DNA of 64,000 bases from positions 95,042 through 159,041 of the forward strand of contig CANKUU010000006.1 of NCBI GenBank assembly GCA_947486785.1. Reading direction: 5' to 3'. The stretch is from an uncultured Flavobacteriaceae bacterium (GTDB lineage: Bacteria > Bacteroidota > Bacteroidia > Flavobacteriales > Flavobacteriaceae). The notes under the pieces were generated by a model. That model did not search any database and had not been told where the DNA came from. It saw only the letters and a program-made list of their open reading frames with translations. The position numbers and the translations under genes were made by a program. Of this stretch, positions 15,744 through 25,723 are shown one piece after another; the stretch's first letter is position 1; every line of letters begins with the position of its first letter.

Positions 15744-18700
15744 ATGCTTTCCAAAAAATCAAGGCATCTACTTAATGTCATACTGATATTGGTTTTTTCC
15801 GCCTTAGCTACCTCGGCTATAGCCAATACCGTAATATATGATTTTATAGCTGAAATTGTAATTAATAAAGAACCTTCCGAAACTTTTTTAAAGGAAAATT
15901 TTAGTCCCAATCCTAAAAAACAAAATACAAATTCATTTGTAAACATAAAAGAGACTTCCTCTATGCCCATGTTTACCACCATAATTCAAGGGGCAGATGA
16001 ACAAGTAACGTGTGCCGATGATGGTAGTACTATCGCTAAATTTAGTTTGTGTGGTAATAGTGATAATCGTATTATTTCACTCTCTGGTGGTACCTTTAGT
16101 AGTGTTCAATGGGAGCAGGTAACTGGCGGATGTACACCAGATTTAGACTCGCCATGCCCCGATAACAGTTGTAGCTATACTGCAATTTCCTCAGCGCAAA
16201 CTTTAACATTAGATGCATCTAGTATACCCGCCGGAACCGGGGCAGAATTTAGAGTTCGAGTGAATGGTACAGCACCATGGTATTACTTTGAAGTTCAAAA
16301 GAGTACGATTAACCAGAATTACGTAAAAACTGATTTCATTTGTGGTCAAGATGGTAGAATACAAATTACAGGCTTATCGAGTGCCTTTGAGTATAGTTTA
16401 GATGCAGGTAGCGGTTTTGGGTCATGGCAAGGGCCTATTTTTGAAAACTTAACGCCAGGCACTTACAATGTAAAAGCTCGTTTAAAAGATACACCAGGTG
16501 CTTGTGAATATCCTTACGAACCTATAGAAATTGAACGCAAAGATATTGAGATTCAGGCAACACTAGTAGATGCCTTATGTTTTGGTGAAACGGGTAGTAT
16601 CTCTGTAGATGTTAATAATTCGGTACCCGGACCTTATAAATACACTTTGGTTGATTCAAGTGGTGTAGCACAAGAATTTACCACTTTTATTGCAGATGAT
16701 AGTTATACATTTGAATCGGTAGGTTTTGGTACATATACAGTACAAGTAGAAACCCAAGCTTGTAGAGGCGATCAATTAAACGGAATTGATCCTCCTCAGC
16801 AAGATATGGATATTAACGGCAACCCTTTAGTTATTGGTAATGGCTTAAGAGCTTTAGATTCATCAACAGAGGTGAATAGTAGTTTCGGGTGCTCAACAAT
16901 TAACAGTGTAGATATTATTTTAAATGTCTCTGGTGGTGCTGCACCATACACATATACCGTTAATTCAGGGCCAGTACAGCCCTCATTTAATGGTTCTACC
17001 TCTTACTCAGTAACTAGTGCGGGTACTTATGACTTTGAAATTACAGATTCTAACGGATGTACCTCTACAGCTTCTTCTCATGTAGAGGAGCTAACTCCAC
17101 CAGATGTAAATGCAACTGGTGTTGACGGAACGTGTTCTAATGGCGGTGCTAGAATAAATTTCAACGTAGTTGATTCAAACGGATATAATTTATCTTATCG
17201 AGTTAATTCAGGCGATGCTTGGGATGTAAATCCATCAATTTCTGTAGCAGCAGGCACTTATGATAATATAGAAGTACGGTACCAACAAGACGATTTTGAA
17301 TGTACCATAACCTTACCGAGTGTACAGGTTTCAACCGTAGGTGTAATTTCGGGTTCTGCAACTAAGATAGCCGATCGCACATGCGACGGGTCTGGCGGTT
17401 CTATCGGTGGTCAAATCGATTTTGGAGCAACAAGCGGCGGATCAGGGAGTGGCTATACGTACAGTTTAAACGGATCAAATTTTACAACTACTACATCCTA
17501 TACCAATTTGGTAGCTGGTACATACACCCCTATGATTCAAGATGGTGGCGGTTGTCGTTTAGAACTTACCGCAATAGTTATAGAAGATATTGACCCACCC
17601 ACAGATATTGATTTTGTTTCGAGTGATAGTAATTGTTCTGCAAATACAGTAGATATTGAGCTTGTGGCGACTAGCAATAGTCCAATTACTAATTATTCTA
17701 TTATTAGCCCAGTAACAATCGATAACGGTTCTTTAGCTACTTTTGACGACCTTGATGCAAGTCAGTCTTATATTTTTCAAATTACTGATGCTAATAATTG
17801 TACCTATACTGAGGGCTATTCTCCAACTGTAGTAAATTCAATTAGGGTTAGAGTTAGGGCTGGAAATGACACACAAGTATGTACCGGATCTTCAGATGGC
17901 TCAGGTGTTTTCTTAATTGATGGTTTTGAAAACTCATACACCTATAGTATTAATGGGCAAGCAGTAAGCGGACCTCAAACTAATAACGAGGTTTCTATTA
18001 GCGATTTAGCAGCTGGTACATATACCATAACTATTACTGATACAGAAACAGGATGTACAGATTCTGTTGGCTTTACTGTTGCCGAACCAGCTACCGCTTT
18101 ATCTTTAACCGGTAATGTTACCCCTATGAGCTGTTCAAATGGTAATTTGGGTAGAGTTGTAGCACAGCCTACTGGAGGTTGGGGCAATAATAGATATTCT
18201 TTAACATACCCTAACGGAAACATAGTTGGACCCAAATCAGGTCCTGTTTTTGGTAGTCTTTCCGCTGCGGGTTCATATACCTTAACGGTTGTTGATGCAG
18301 AGGGTTGTTCAGACACCTTTACTTTTAGTTTGTCAAAAATTATAGCACCAGATATTTCGCTTGATAGGGCTGCTTCCGATTTTTGTTATTCCCCATCATC
18401 TGGCGCTACTTTAGTGGTGAATTCTAATGCAGGTACGGCTGACATTGGCACCCATAACTATCGAATTAACGGAGGAGCATTACAATCAACAAATACTTTT
18501 ACGAACCTTAGCCCAGGTAACTATACTATTGAGGTAGTAGATGGTAATAATTGTAGCGATGAAATTACGTTTAGGATAAATCCACCATTACGTGTTAATA
18601 TTAGTGTTTCAAGCGAAATACCTTGTGGAGGTTTGGACGGACAAATAACAGTAAATGCTAGGCAAGGTTATTTGAGTTCTGCTACACCAAAATCGTATCA

Positions 18701-21700
18701 GGTAAGTAGTGATAACGGTGCCAATTTTGGTCCTGTAACTCCTTTTACAACCAATACTTTTACTTATGATACCAATACACCTGGAGATTATATTTTTAAA
18801 ATCTCGGATAATGAAGGTTGTGTTGCAACCTCTAACGTTATTACCTTAAATCCACCGCAACAAATAGATCCGGCTACTGTTGAGGTAAGTGCTGCAAGTT
18901 GTGGTCGAAATGATAATGGTATTGTTACCATAAGACCTGATGCAACAAGTGGAGAGCCAGGCTTTGAAATTAATTTTAATAATTTAGGATGGGGTACTCA
19001 GCAAACATTTTCAGACCTAGTGGCAGGCGCAACATACAGTTATGTAGTTCGTGATTCAAGAGGTTGTGAAACTGCTGTTGCTTCTGTTACAATTCCATTA
19101 GATTCTACGCCAAGTCCAGATGCTCAAGTAGTTGCGAATATGGCTACGTGTACTACAGGTACACTTGAAGGATCTATTGATGTTACTGCCGTTTCTGGTG
19201 GTAGTGCTGATTATTCTTATGTACTACATAATGAATTTGGGGTAGAGATTGCAAGAGTTGGTCCTACCTCAAGTACAACTACAAATTTCCCTAATCTCGA
19301 ACCAGGTACTTATACGGTAGTTACTGTTGATGCTTTAGGCTGTAGAGATACTGATACAGTAACAATTACTCAGAGCGTTTTAGATGTAGTTCCTCAAAAC
19401 CCAACGTCACTAGTATGTTCTGATACTGGCTTTAGTTATACGGTAGAAATTGTCGGAGGTATAGGACCATTCTTGATACGATTAGCAAATGATCCGGCAG
19501 CCCCTGTAACTCCAAACTCACCACCTAGACAGCATACTTTTTCAGGTTTGCAATTCGGAGTGATTTATACGGTAGAAGTTACTGACACAGCTACTGGTTG
19601 CGTTTATTTTGAAGAAATAGATCCTGTATCCGGACCAACAACTTTAGCGGTAACTGGTAACGCAACACCTGGTTTTTGTGATGCAAACCGTTTTGGTCAA
19701 ATTTCTTATGAAATTTCAGGTTTTGCTGCAAATACTAATTTAAGGGTTGAAGTATTGAATTCTGATGATGGATCACGAGTTACCGTAGAATCGCCGACTA
19801 ATGTATCACCAATACATACTGGCAGCTATGAAACATTACCAGGAAATTATCAAGTAATTGTTACTGATCTTTCAAATGATTGTACAGCGGCAACATCGGT
19901 TACAATAGCACAAAACTTGCCGGGCATTGATGTGCTGCGAACAGATCCAGCTAATTGTACCTCTGATGGTTCTATTACAGTTCAAGGCAATGGCGGTAGC
20001 GGTGCTCCTTATACTTTTGCCTATATGGCTTCGGGTAGTACTCCAGTTTCATCAAATTTTTCTGCAAATACTACATTTTTTGGCCCAGCAGGTAGCTATG
20101 ATGTATATGTAAAAGATGCAAATGGCTGTACTTCATTCGCAATCGCAGAAATTATTCCTGTAGACCAACCTTTACCAGTACCAACCTTTGCGGTTGATAA
20201 CCAGTGTGCCGTATCCGCACAAGACTTTGATATTATAGTAAGTGTACCATCATCTGTTGATACACCAAGATTTATTTTAAACGGAAATTCTGAATTTCCA
20301 ACAGATAATGGAACAGTCTGGGAGTATACATTTAAAGTAGACACACCAGGTAGCTATGTATTCGATGTAATCGATGCGAATGGTTGTACTAGTCAAGGAA
20401 CTGCGGAGGTATTTGAATTTATTACCGCTTCAGCTGAATTTACTACAATGCCTACTTGTAATAACTCAGATGGAACTATTACAGTAATGTCAAATGGGGG
20501 TAGCGGTAATTTTGATTATCAACTAAATGGCACCGATTATTCTGGATCAAACGTTGGCCCAATCAATCAAACAGATGATAATGAATTTACGGGTATTGCT
20601 CCAGGTTCGTATTCAATTTTAGTAACCGATAGAGATGTAACCAATGGTGCTTCTCAGTGTACATTTTTGGTTGATAATATAAATTTAGAGCGTGCAGTTC
20701 CTCCTGTAATTAGTCAATCTATACTTGGCCATATTACCTGTTTTGGTGATGATGATGGTAGTATTGATATTATCCTGCAAGCGGGGACTAATGTTGATAG
20801 CCCCATAAATTATCGATTACTTAATTTTAGTACCAGAGCATTAATAGCAAATAATAGCTCAGGTTCTTTTACTGATCTTGAACCAGGTCGTTACGAAGTT
20901 GAAGTTGTTTCCTCTAGAAATTGTACTGTTTTATCGGGCGAGCTAGTAATTTCTGAGCCACCAGTATTTTCAATTTCAGCTACGGCTACACCCTTTACCT
21001 GCGAACCAGGATCAAATAGATATAGTTCTTCAATAGTTACGGTAAATGTAGATGATATAGGTACCCCTACAAATTATAGATACAGTATTTCAGGTTTTGA
21101 AAACTATCAAAATTCAAATACATTTGAGATTATTGATGATGGTACTACTCAGAATATTACTGTTTATGCAATTGATCAGAACGGTTGCCAATCAACTACT
21201 AATGTAACAATTAGTCCACCATCAGATGTTGTAGCAACAATTATAGAAAATGATCTATTAAATTGTAAAGATCCTGAGCGCGTACGAATCCAAGTTAGTG
21301 GTACATCAAATTTTACAGTTACAACCACTTCAGTTGTTCCTGTAGCCCCTGTAACTAATACACCTGGGAATAACTATGTTGATCTGTTTTTGCCAGATGT
21401 AGGTGATTATCTTTTTGAAATTCAAGATAATACTCCTAATGGCTGTGCTTATCCACTGCCTTTTCATACTGTTTCTAATCCAACGCCGCCAAAAGTTCTT
21501 ATTTCTGAATTAAAATCAGTTCAATGTTTTGGAAGTGCTAACGGTGAGTTTTCGATTGAAGTTACTGATTATACTGGGCCTTACAACTATACAGTATATA
21601 GTGGCAGCGATACTAGCAAAACAACGCCTTTAGCTACAGGAAGCTTTAATACGGCTAATAACCCCGAAAATATCACAGGTTTAGCTGCGGGCAGCTATTT

Positions 21701-24209
21701 TGTTGAGGTAACTTCATTAGACACTCCTTTCTGCAGCGCCGACAGTAATGTTATTACTATTAGAACGCCAAACGGTAGCTTAGAAGTAACTGCAGAGCCT
21801 ATTGGTAATGTTGGTTGTAATGATAATTTAGGTATGATAGTGGCTGAGGGTACTGGTGGTTGGACTACCGCACCCTATGAATATCGATTACTTTATGATA
21901 GTGGATCTGGATACACAGAAATTGTTCCTTTTTCAACTAATAATGAGTTTGAAAACTTACAAAGTGGAGATTATCGCGTAGAGATTCGAGATGAAAGAGC
22001 TTGTCTCAAAGATTTTGATATTAATTTGCCAAGTGTACCACAGATTGAAGCAGGAATTAGAGAGTCTTTTTCTTTGCAATGTCCGAGTAGTAATAATGCT
22101 GTTTTAGAGGCCTTTGATCCAACTACTTCAGCACCGGGTGCAACTGGAGGTTATCCGGGCGCTGGTTATAATTATAGATTATTAAAATTAGGTAGTAATA
22201 ATAATACCGATATTATTTCTGAAAGTGGTTTACAAAACACGCCTACTTTTGTGGGTGCAAGCGGCGGATATATTAGCTCTGGCTGGTATGCTATTCGAGT
22301 AACATCAAATTATGATTGTGAATATGTAACAGATCCTTACTTTGTACAATCACCACCACCAATAAGACCTAAATTAGTAATGGTAAGGGTGCCTGGTTGC
22401 GGCGGGCAAGGAGAAATGCGTTTATTTGTTGAAGAACCAGATCCAGCCTTTACTTACGAATATAGAGCCTATGAGAACGGAACTTTGGTTGGTACTTATG
22501 CAGATATGCCTTCAAGCGCCTCTATATTAATTTCAGGAAATTCAGGGATAAGTTATGAATATGATATTCGTAAGAAAAATGCATTAAATACTTGCGAACC
22601 AGTACGGTCTAACGGTATTAGAATGACAGATGTTACGGGTATTGAAATAGCTGCAAATGCACCAGATGATATTTCATGTTCTGCTGACTTAGATGGTAGA
22701 ATAGAGTCTTTTGTATCTGGTGGTGTTGGCAATCAAATGTTTACCTTATATGCAGGAGATCCAGAAGACGCCTTTAACCCAGTTTCTTCAGCCATGGTAA
22801 TAAGAGGTCCTCAACCTGATGGAACATTTGAAGGACTTTCTGATAGAAGCGATTATTACATCGCTGTTACAAGTGGTACAACCTGTAGTGATATTAAAGG
22901 ACCGTTTGCGATAGTTAGACCAGATCCTATTGTATTTCGGATAACACCAACTCCGGTTACTTGTAAGGGCGAAACAGACGGAGCAGTTGCAATAGAGGTT
23001 ATAAGTGGTGGCGTTGGCTTAATAAAATTTGCTATGGCACCCGATTTTAACGATTTTTCAAATGATCCAGATACCCCGGGTAGATATATTTTTGATGAAT
23101 TACCTGCAGGCGATTATGAATTTTTAATTCAAGATGAGAATGGTTGTGGCGAAAGAGCTGTAGCATCCGTTATTGAGCCAGATGTAATAACTGCAAGTTT
23201 AGTTGATGTAACACCTGAAACGTGTCTTGGTTATGCCGACGGTACGGCAACAATATCAATTACTGGAGGTACTCCCTTTGTAGACCCTGTAACTTTTGAA
23301 ACGTATTATAAAACAAAGCTAATTGGACCCAATTCTGATGGTACAGAGCAATTCGTAAGAAATGATGATTTAGAGTTTTCTAACTTAGCAGGTGGTCAAT
23401 ATATAGTTTTAGTACAAGATGCTAGTTTATGTCAAGGTGATACGGTTATACCGATAGAATTAGGCGTAAATCTAGCGGCAGAAATAGAGGTTTTATATGG
23501 TTGCGAAGGTATTTTTCCGTATAGTACGGCATCAGTAAAATTACAAGAAACGGCTGCTTTACCTGAGCTATTATTTGCATTAGATCCTATTGATCCGTCC
23601 GATGCTAACACCTCAAATGCTGATATTATTCATTCTTGGGGTGATTTACCCGAAGGTGATCACGTGGTATATATTTATCATGAAAACGGCTGTTCAAATG
23701 CAATTGAGTTTACTATTGAAGCATTTGAACCATTGACTCTGACAGCTACAAAAACAGGACCTAATGAGGTTACTGCAATTGCAGAAGGTGGATTTGGAAA
23801 CTATGAATATTTTTTCCAAGGTGAATCATCGGGATCAAATGGCGTATTTGTAACCAACGAAACTACAGAGGTCGCTATTGAAGTTAGAGATGAAGGGGGC
23901 TGCGTAGCAATGATTACAATACCTTTTGAATTTACAGGAACCGTAGAAATTCCGAAGTTTTTTACGCCCGACGGAGATAGTGAAAATGATGTTTGGGCAC
24001 CAAAAAACAGACACTTTTTTCCGAATATAGAAGTGAAAATTTATGATCGATATGGCCGAGTTGTGAAAATTCTAGATCAAGTTAAAACCTGGGATGGTAA
24101 CTATGCAGATACGGGTAACCCTTTACCAACAGGTGATTATTGGTATGTGATAAATGCAAATGATAGAAACAAGCTTAGGTATGTAGGTCATTTTACCCTT
24201 TATCGTTAG
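15744..24209 (+). CDS. Giant SprB-repeat surface adhesin with type B T9SS sorting domain
   Basis: A 2,821-residue cell-surface protein. Residues 1-28 are a signal peptide. Most of the rest is a long run of SprB-type beta repeats of about 80-100 residues, each ending in a strand such as GTYTITITDTETGC, SYDVYVKDANGC or DYEFLIQDENGC; I count about 28, nearly all closing with one Cys. The last 85 or so residues (from IPKFFTPDGDSENDVWAP to YVGHFTLYR) are the gliding-associated CHU_C / type B type IX sorting domain, with KIYDRYGRVV and PTGDYWYVI. It is likely exported by T9SS and displayed or released as an adhesin. No PorP/SprF-like partner gene is adjacent. It has its own terminator. Confidence 0.93.
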   Translation: MLSKKSRHLLNVILILVFSALATSAIANTVIYDFIAEIVINKEPSETFLKENFSPNPKKQNTNSFVNIKETSSMPMFTTIIQGADEQVTCADDGSTIAKFSLCGNSDNRIISLSGGTFSSVQWEQVTGGCTPDLDSPCPDNSCSYTAISSAQTLTLDASSIPAGTGAEFRVRVNGTAPWYYFEVQKSTINQNYVKTDFICGQDGRIQITGLSSAFEYSLDAGSGFGSWQGPIFENLTPGTYNVKARLKDTPGACEYPYEPIEIERKDIEIQATLVDALCFGETGSISVDVNNSVPGPYKYTLVDSSGVAQEFTTFIADDSYTFESVGFGTYTVQVETQACRGDQLNGIDPPQQDMDINGNPLVIGNGLRALDSSTEVNSSFGCSTINSVDIILNVSGGAAPYTYTVNSGPVQPSFNGSTSYSVTSAGTYDFEITDSNGCTSTASSHVEELTPPDVNATGVDGTCSNGGARINFNVVDSNGYNLSYRVNSGDAWDVNPSISVAAGTYDNIEVRYQQDDFECTITLPSVQVSTVGVISGSATKIADRTCDGSGGSIGGQIDFGATSGGSGSGYTYSLNGSNFTTTTSYTNLVAGTYTPMIQDGGGCRLELTAIVIEDIDPPTDIDFVSSDSNCSANTVDIELVATSNSPITNYSIISPVTIDNGSLATFDDLDASQSYIFQITDANNCTYTEGYSPTVVNSIRVRVRAGNDTQVCTGSSDGSGVFLIDGFENSYTYSINGQAVSGPQTNNEVSISDLAAGTYTITITDTETGCTDSVGFTVAEPATALSLTGNVTPMSCSNGNLGRVVAQPTGGWGNNRYSLTYPNGNIVGPKSGPVFGSLSAAGSYTLTVVDAEGCSDTFTFSLSKIIAPDISLDRAASDFCYSPSSGATLVVNSNAGTADIGTHNYRINGGALQSTNTFTNLSPGNYTIEVVDGNNCSDEITFRINPPLRVNISVSSEIPCGGLDGQITVNARQGYLSSATPKSYQVSSDNGANFGPVTPFTTNTFTYDTNTPGDYIFKISDNEGCVATSNVITLNPPQQIDPATVEVSAASCGRNDNGIVTIRPDATSGEPGFEINFNNLGWGTQQTFSDLVAGATYSYVVRDSRGCETAVASVTIPLDSTPSPDAQVVANMATCTTGTLEGSIDVTAVSGGSADYSYVLHNEFGVEIARVGPTSSTTTNFPNLEPGTYTVVTVDALGCRDTDTVTITQSVLDVVPQNPTSLVCSDTGFSYTVEIVGGIGPFLIRLANDPAAPVTPNSPPRQHTFSGLQFGVIYTVEVTDTATGCVYFEEIDPVSGPTTLAVTGNATPGFCDANRFGQISYEISGFAANTNLRVEVLNSDDGSRVTVESPTNVSPIHTGSYETLPGNYQVIVTDLSNDCTAATSVTIAQNLPGIDVLRTDPANCTSDGSITVQGNGGSGAPYTFAYMASGSTPVSSNFSANTTFFGPAGSYDVYVKDANGCTSFAIAEIIPVDQPLPVPTFAVDNQCAVSAQDFDIIVSVPSSVDTPRFILNGNSEFPTDNGTVWEYTFKVDTPGSYVFDVIDANGCTSQGTAEVFEFITASAEFTTMPTCNNSDGTITVMSNGGSGNFDYQLNGTDYSGSNVGPINQTDDNEFTGIAPGSYSILVTDRDVTNGASQCTFLVDNINLERAVPPVISQSILGHITCFGDDDGSIDIILQAGTNVDSPINYRLLNFSTRALIANNSSGSFTDLEPGRYEVEVVSSRNCTVLSGELVISEPPVFSISATATPFTCEPGSNRYSSSIVTVNVDDIGTPTNYRYSISGFENYQNSNTFEIIDDGTTQNITVYAIDQNGCQSTTNVTISPPSDVVATIIENDLLNCKDPERVRIQVSGTSNFTVTTTSVVPVAPVTNTPGNNYVDLFLPDVGDYLFEIQDNTPNGCAYPLPFHTVSNPTPPKVLISELKSVQCFGSANGEFSIEVTDYTGPYNYTVYSGSDTSKTTPLATGSFNTANNPENITGLAAGSYFVEVTSLDTPFCSADSNVITIRTPNGSLEVTAEPIGNVGCNDNLGMIVAEGTGGWTTAPYEYRLLYDSGSGYTEIVPFSTNNEFENLQSGDYRVEIRDERACLKDFDINLPSVPQIEAGIRESFSLQCPSSNNAVLEAFDPTTSAPGATGGYPGAGYNYRLLKLGSNNNTDIISESGLQNTPTFVGASGGYISSGWYAIRVTSNYDCEYVTDPYFVQSPPPIRPKLVMVRVPGCGGQGEMRLFVEEPDPAFTYEYRAYENGTLVGTYADMPSSASILISGNSGISYEYDIRKKNALNTCEPVRSNGIRMTDVTGIEIAANAPDDISCSADLDGRIESFVSGGVGNQMFTLYAGDPEDAFNPVSSAMVIRGPQPDGTFEGLSDRSDYYIAVTSGTTCSDIKGPFAIVRPDPIVFRITPTPVTCKGETDGAVAIEVISGGVGLIKFAMAPDFNDFSNDPDTPGRYIFDELPAGDYEFLIQDENGCGERAVASVIEPDVITASLVDVTPETCLGYADGTATISITGGTPFVDPVTFETYYKTKLIGPNSDGTEQFVRNDDLEFSNLAGGQYIVLVQDASLCQGDTVIPIELGVNLAAEIEVLYGCEGIFPYSTASVKLQETAALPELLFALDPIDPSDANTSNADIIHSWGDLPEGDHVVYIYHENGCSNAIEFTIEAFEPLTLTATKTGPNEVTAIAEGGFGNYEYFFQGESSGSNGVFVTNETTEVAIEVRDEGGCVAMITIPFEFTGTVEIPKFFTPDGDSENDVWAPKNRHFFPNIEVKIYDRYGRVVKILDQVKTWDGNYADTGNPLPTGDYWYVINANDRNKLRYVGHFTLYR

Positions 24210-24302
24210 TTAGGCGTTAACTAAAATTTATTCAATTACCATTTTTTTACATATTTGATATAGTTTATTAGTTTCAAATTTATAAATCAAGTAATAAGTT
24301 TT

Positions 24303-24330
24303 AAAAGACATTCAAAAGAATGTCTTTTTT
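24303..24330 (+). terminator. Terminator of the adhesin gene
   Basis: AAAAGACATTC, loop AAAA, GAATGTCTTTT make an 11-pair stem followed by T, about 95 bases after the adhesin stop. Confidence 0.85.
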
Positions 24331-24331
24331 G

Positions 24332-24339
24332 TACCTTTA
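24332..24339 (+). promoter_or_regulatory. Possible -7 element before the esterase gene
   Basis: TACCTTTA matches TAnnTTTG at seven of eight positions but ends one base before the ATG at 24341. If it is used, translation should begin at the next in-frame ATG, 24365. Confidence 0.35.
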
Positions 24340-24340
24340 A

Positions 24341-25090
24341 ATGAAGAAATTTCATTTAGTGGATATGATAAAATGTATACTATATTTAATTGCTTTGTTA
24401 CTTTTTCAAAGTTGCGTAGCGCAATCAAAGCCAAATTTGATAGATGCAGAGATGCAGACCGTAATTTCAGAAAAGCTGAGCTATTATTTATATTACCCTG
24501 ATGATTATGAAAGTGATCAAAAAAAAATGTTTCCTATTCTTTTATTTCTGCATGGTGGAGGTGAGTCTGGCGACAGTCTAGTTGCATTAAAGCGTAATGG
24601 TCCACCAAAAATGATCGTTGATGGTAAAAAATTTCCTTTTTTAATTTTAGCACCTCAGAATCCCCACCAAAAACAATGGTGGAATACGAGAGCTATAAAT
24701 CAATTACTCGATACCATTGTTGCTAATAATAGAGTAGATAAAAATCGAATATATTTAACGGGTTTAAGCAGGGGTGGAGGAGCTGCTTGGGAAATGGCTG
24801 TTCAATATCCTACAAAATTTGCTGCAATGGCTGTGGTTTGTGGTATGTCTCCCGTGCCATATGCGTCTTGGATTGATAAAAAAATGCCTATTTGGGTTTT
24901 TCATGGAGAAGAAGACAAATCTATTGCTATATCTGAATCTGAAAATATGGTAAATCGTTTAAAGAGTATGGGGTATTCTGTCAAGTTCACAAAATACCCT
25001 GGTGTAGGACATAACTCGTGGATAAGAGCCTATAAAACAGAAGCACTTTACGATTGGTTTATGCAACAAGATCGCGGTCTCAAGAATTAA
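24341..25090 (+). CDS. Alpha/beta hydrolase, probable esterase or peptidase lipoprotein
   Basis: A 249-residue secreted alpha/beta hydrolase of the COG4099 / polysaccharide-esterase-like kind. The lipobox FQSC gives a lipidated Cys25. The oxyanion motif is HGGG at 71-74; the catalytic triad is Ser143 in GLSRGG, Asp192 in HGEEDKS, and His224 in GVGHNSW. ATG at 24341 is the longest start; ATG at 24365 would give a shorter, more typical signal (MIKCILYLIALLLFQSC) and fits the possible promoter better. The substrate is unknown. It stands alone between a terminator and an insertion-sequence relic. Confidence 0.82.
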   Translation: MKKFHLVDMIKCILYLIALLLFQSCVAQSKPNLIDAEMQTVISEKLSYYLYYPDDYESDQKKMFPILLFLHGGGESGDSLVALKRNGPPKMIVDGKKFPFLILAPQNPHQKQWWNTRAINQLLDTIVANNRVDKNRIYLTGLSRGGGAAWEMAVQYPTKFAAMAVVCGMSPVPYASWIDKKMPIWVFHGEEDKSIAISESENMVNRLKSMGYSVKFTKYPGVGHNSWIRAYKTEALYDWFMQQDRGLKN

Positions 25091-25096
25091 AACCCA

Positions 25097-25455
25097 ATGC
25101 TATACTTAGGCGGTAAAGGTGCTATCAAACATTCTATAGATAAACTTAGTAAGGACGGCAAAGCCTCGACCTTAGCGTATCGACATTATGGCATAGGAGA
25201 AGAACATCAACTATCCCACGGATACCATGCTACACCAAAAAATCATCGACAAATGTGCAAAGATTGCTACGGGGCTAGACATCGTTCTCCGATGAAGCGA
25301 GAAACACATGCCTATCAAAAACGAAAAAAAAAAGAAAACACATCAAAAGAAGGAGGTCATCGGGTATCTAAAATCGAACCACCGAGCGGCTAGAAGCTTC
25401 CTCAAGTTACAAATGGGCTTATAATGTCAGCAACAGTGTTCAAGTTTAAAAATTG
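25097..25455 (+). pseudogene. Possible C-terminal relic of an IS1182-like transposase
   Basis: A 98-residue frame (25097-25393) that starts six bases after the esterase stop. It resembles the C-terminal part of IS1182-type transposases: a CKDC zinc-like pair, then KKKENTSKEGGHRVSKIEPPSG, which fits the pattern S-x-E-G-x-x-HR-x-x-x-x-EP-x-x-G of that family. After the stop, the same frame continues with GLIMSATVFKFKN, similar in spacing to the family's final helix. The N-terminal two thirds of such a protein are absent. Recognition is from memory of the family pattern and no alignment was possible. It could also be an unrelated small gene. Confidence 0.35.
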
Positions 25456-25723
25456 ATGATAGAACTAAAGGAAACGGTTCTTTGGCTATATTCGTAACTT
25501 AAGAATATGTTCAATCCAAATATATTCGGGAATCAAAAAGTATTTTGGTAAAACAAATTTACCCTAACTTCCCTTTTTAAGGGTCGATTAACTAGCAGTA
25601 TTTTTCTCTTTGTGATTCATGGTATTCTCTTAAAGTTTTTTTTTTAAAAGTTTCAAGGTCTCTTTTAACTTAAACTAGTGCCTTATTTTTTTTAAAAATT
25701 TAGCTAGAAATGAAAACTTAGTG
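25456..25723. other. Gene-free stretch with a hairpin at its right end
   Basis: No usable frame. AAAAATTTAGC at 25694-25704 pairs exactly with GCTAAATTTTT at 25723-25733, overlapping the last codons of the leftward methyltransferase gene. Read leftward the stem ends in five T then A, so it may be a weak terminator of that gene. Confidence 0.4.

Noticed and set aside
17975..18316. Leftward 113-codon frame inside the adhesin gene
   Set aside because: No start signal or recognisable domain, and the plus-strand frame is clearly the coding one.
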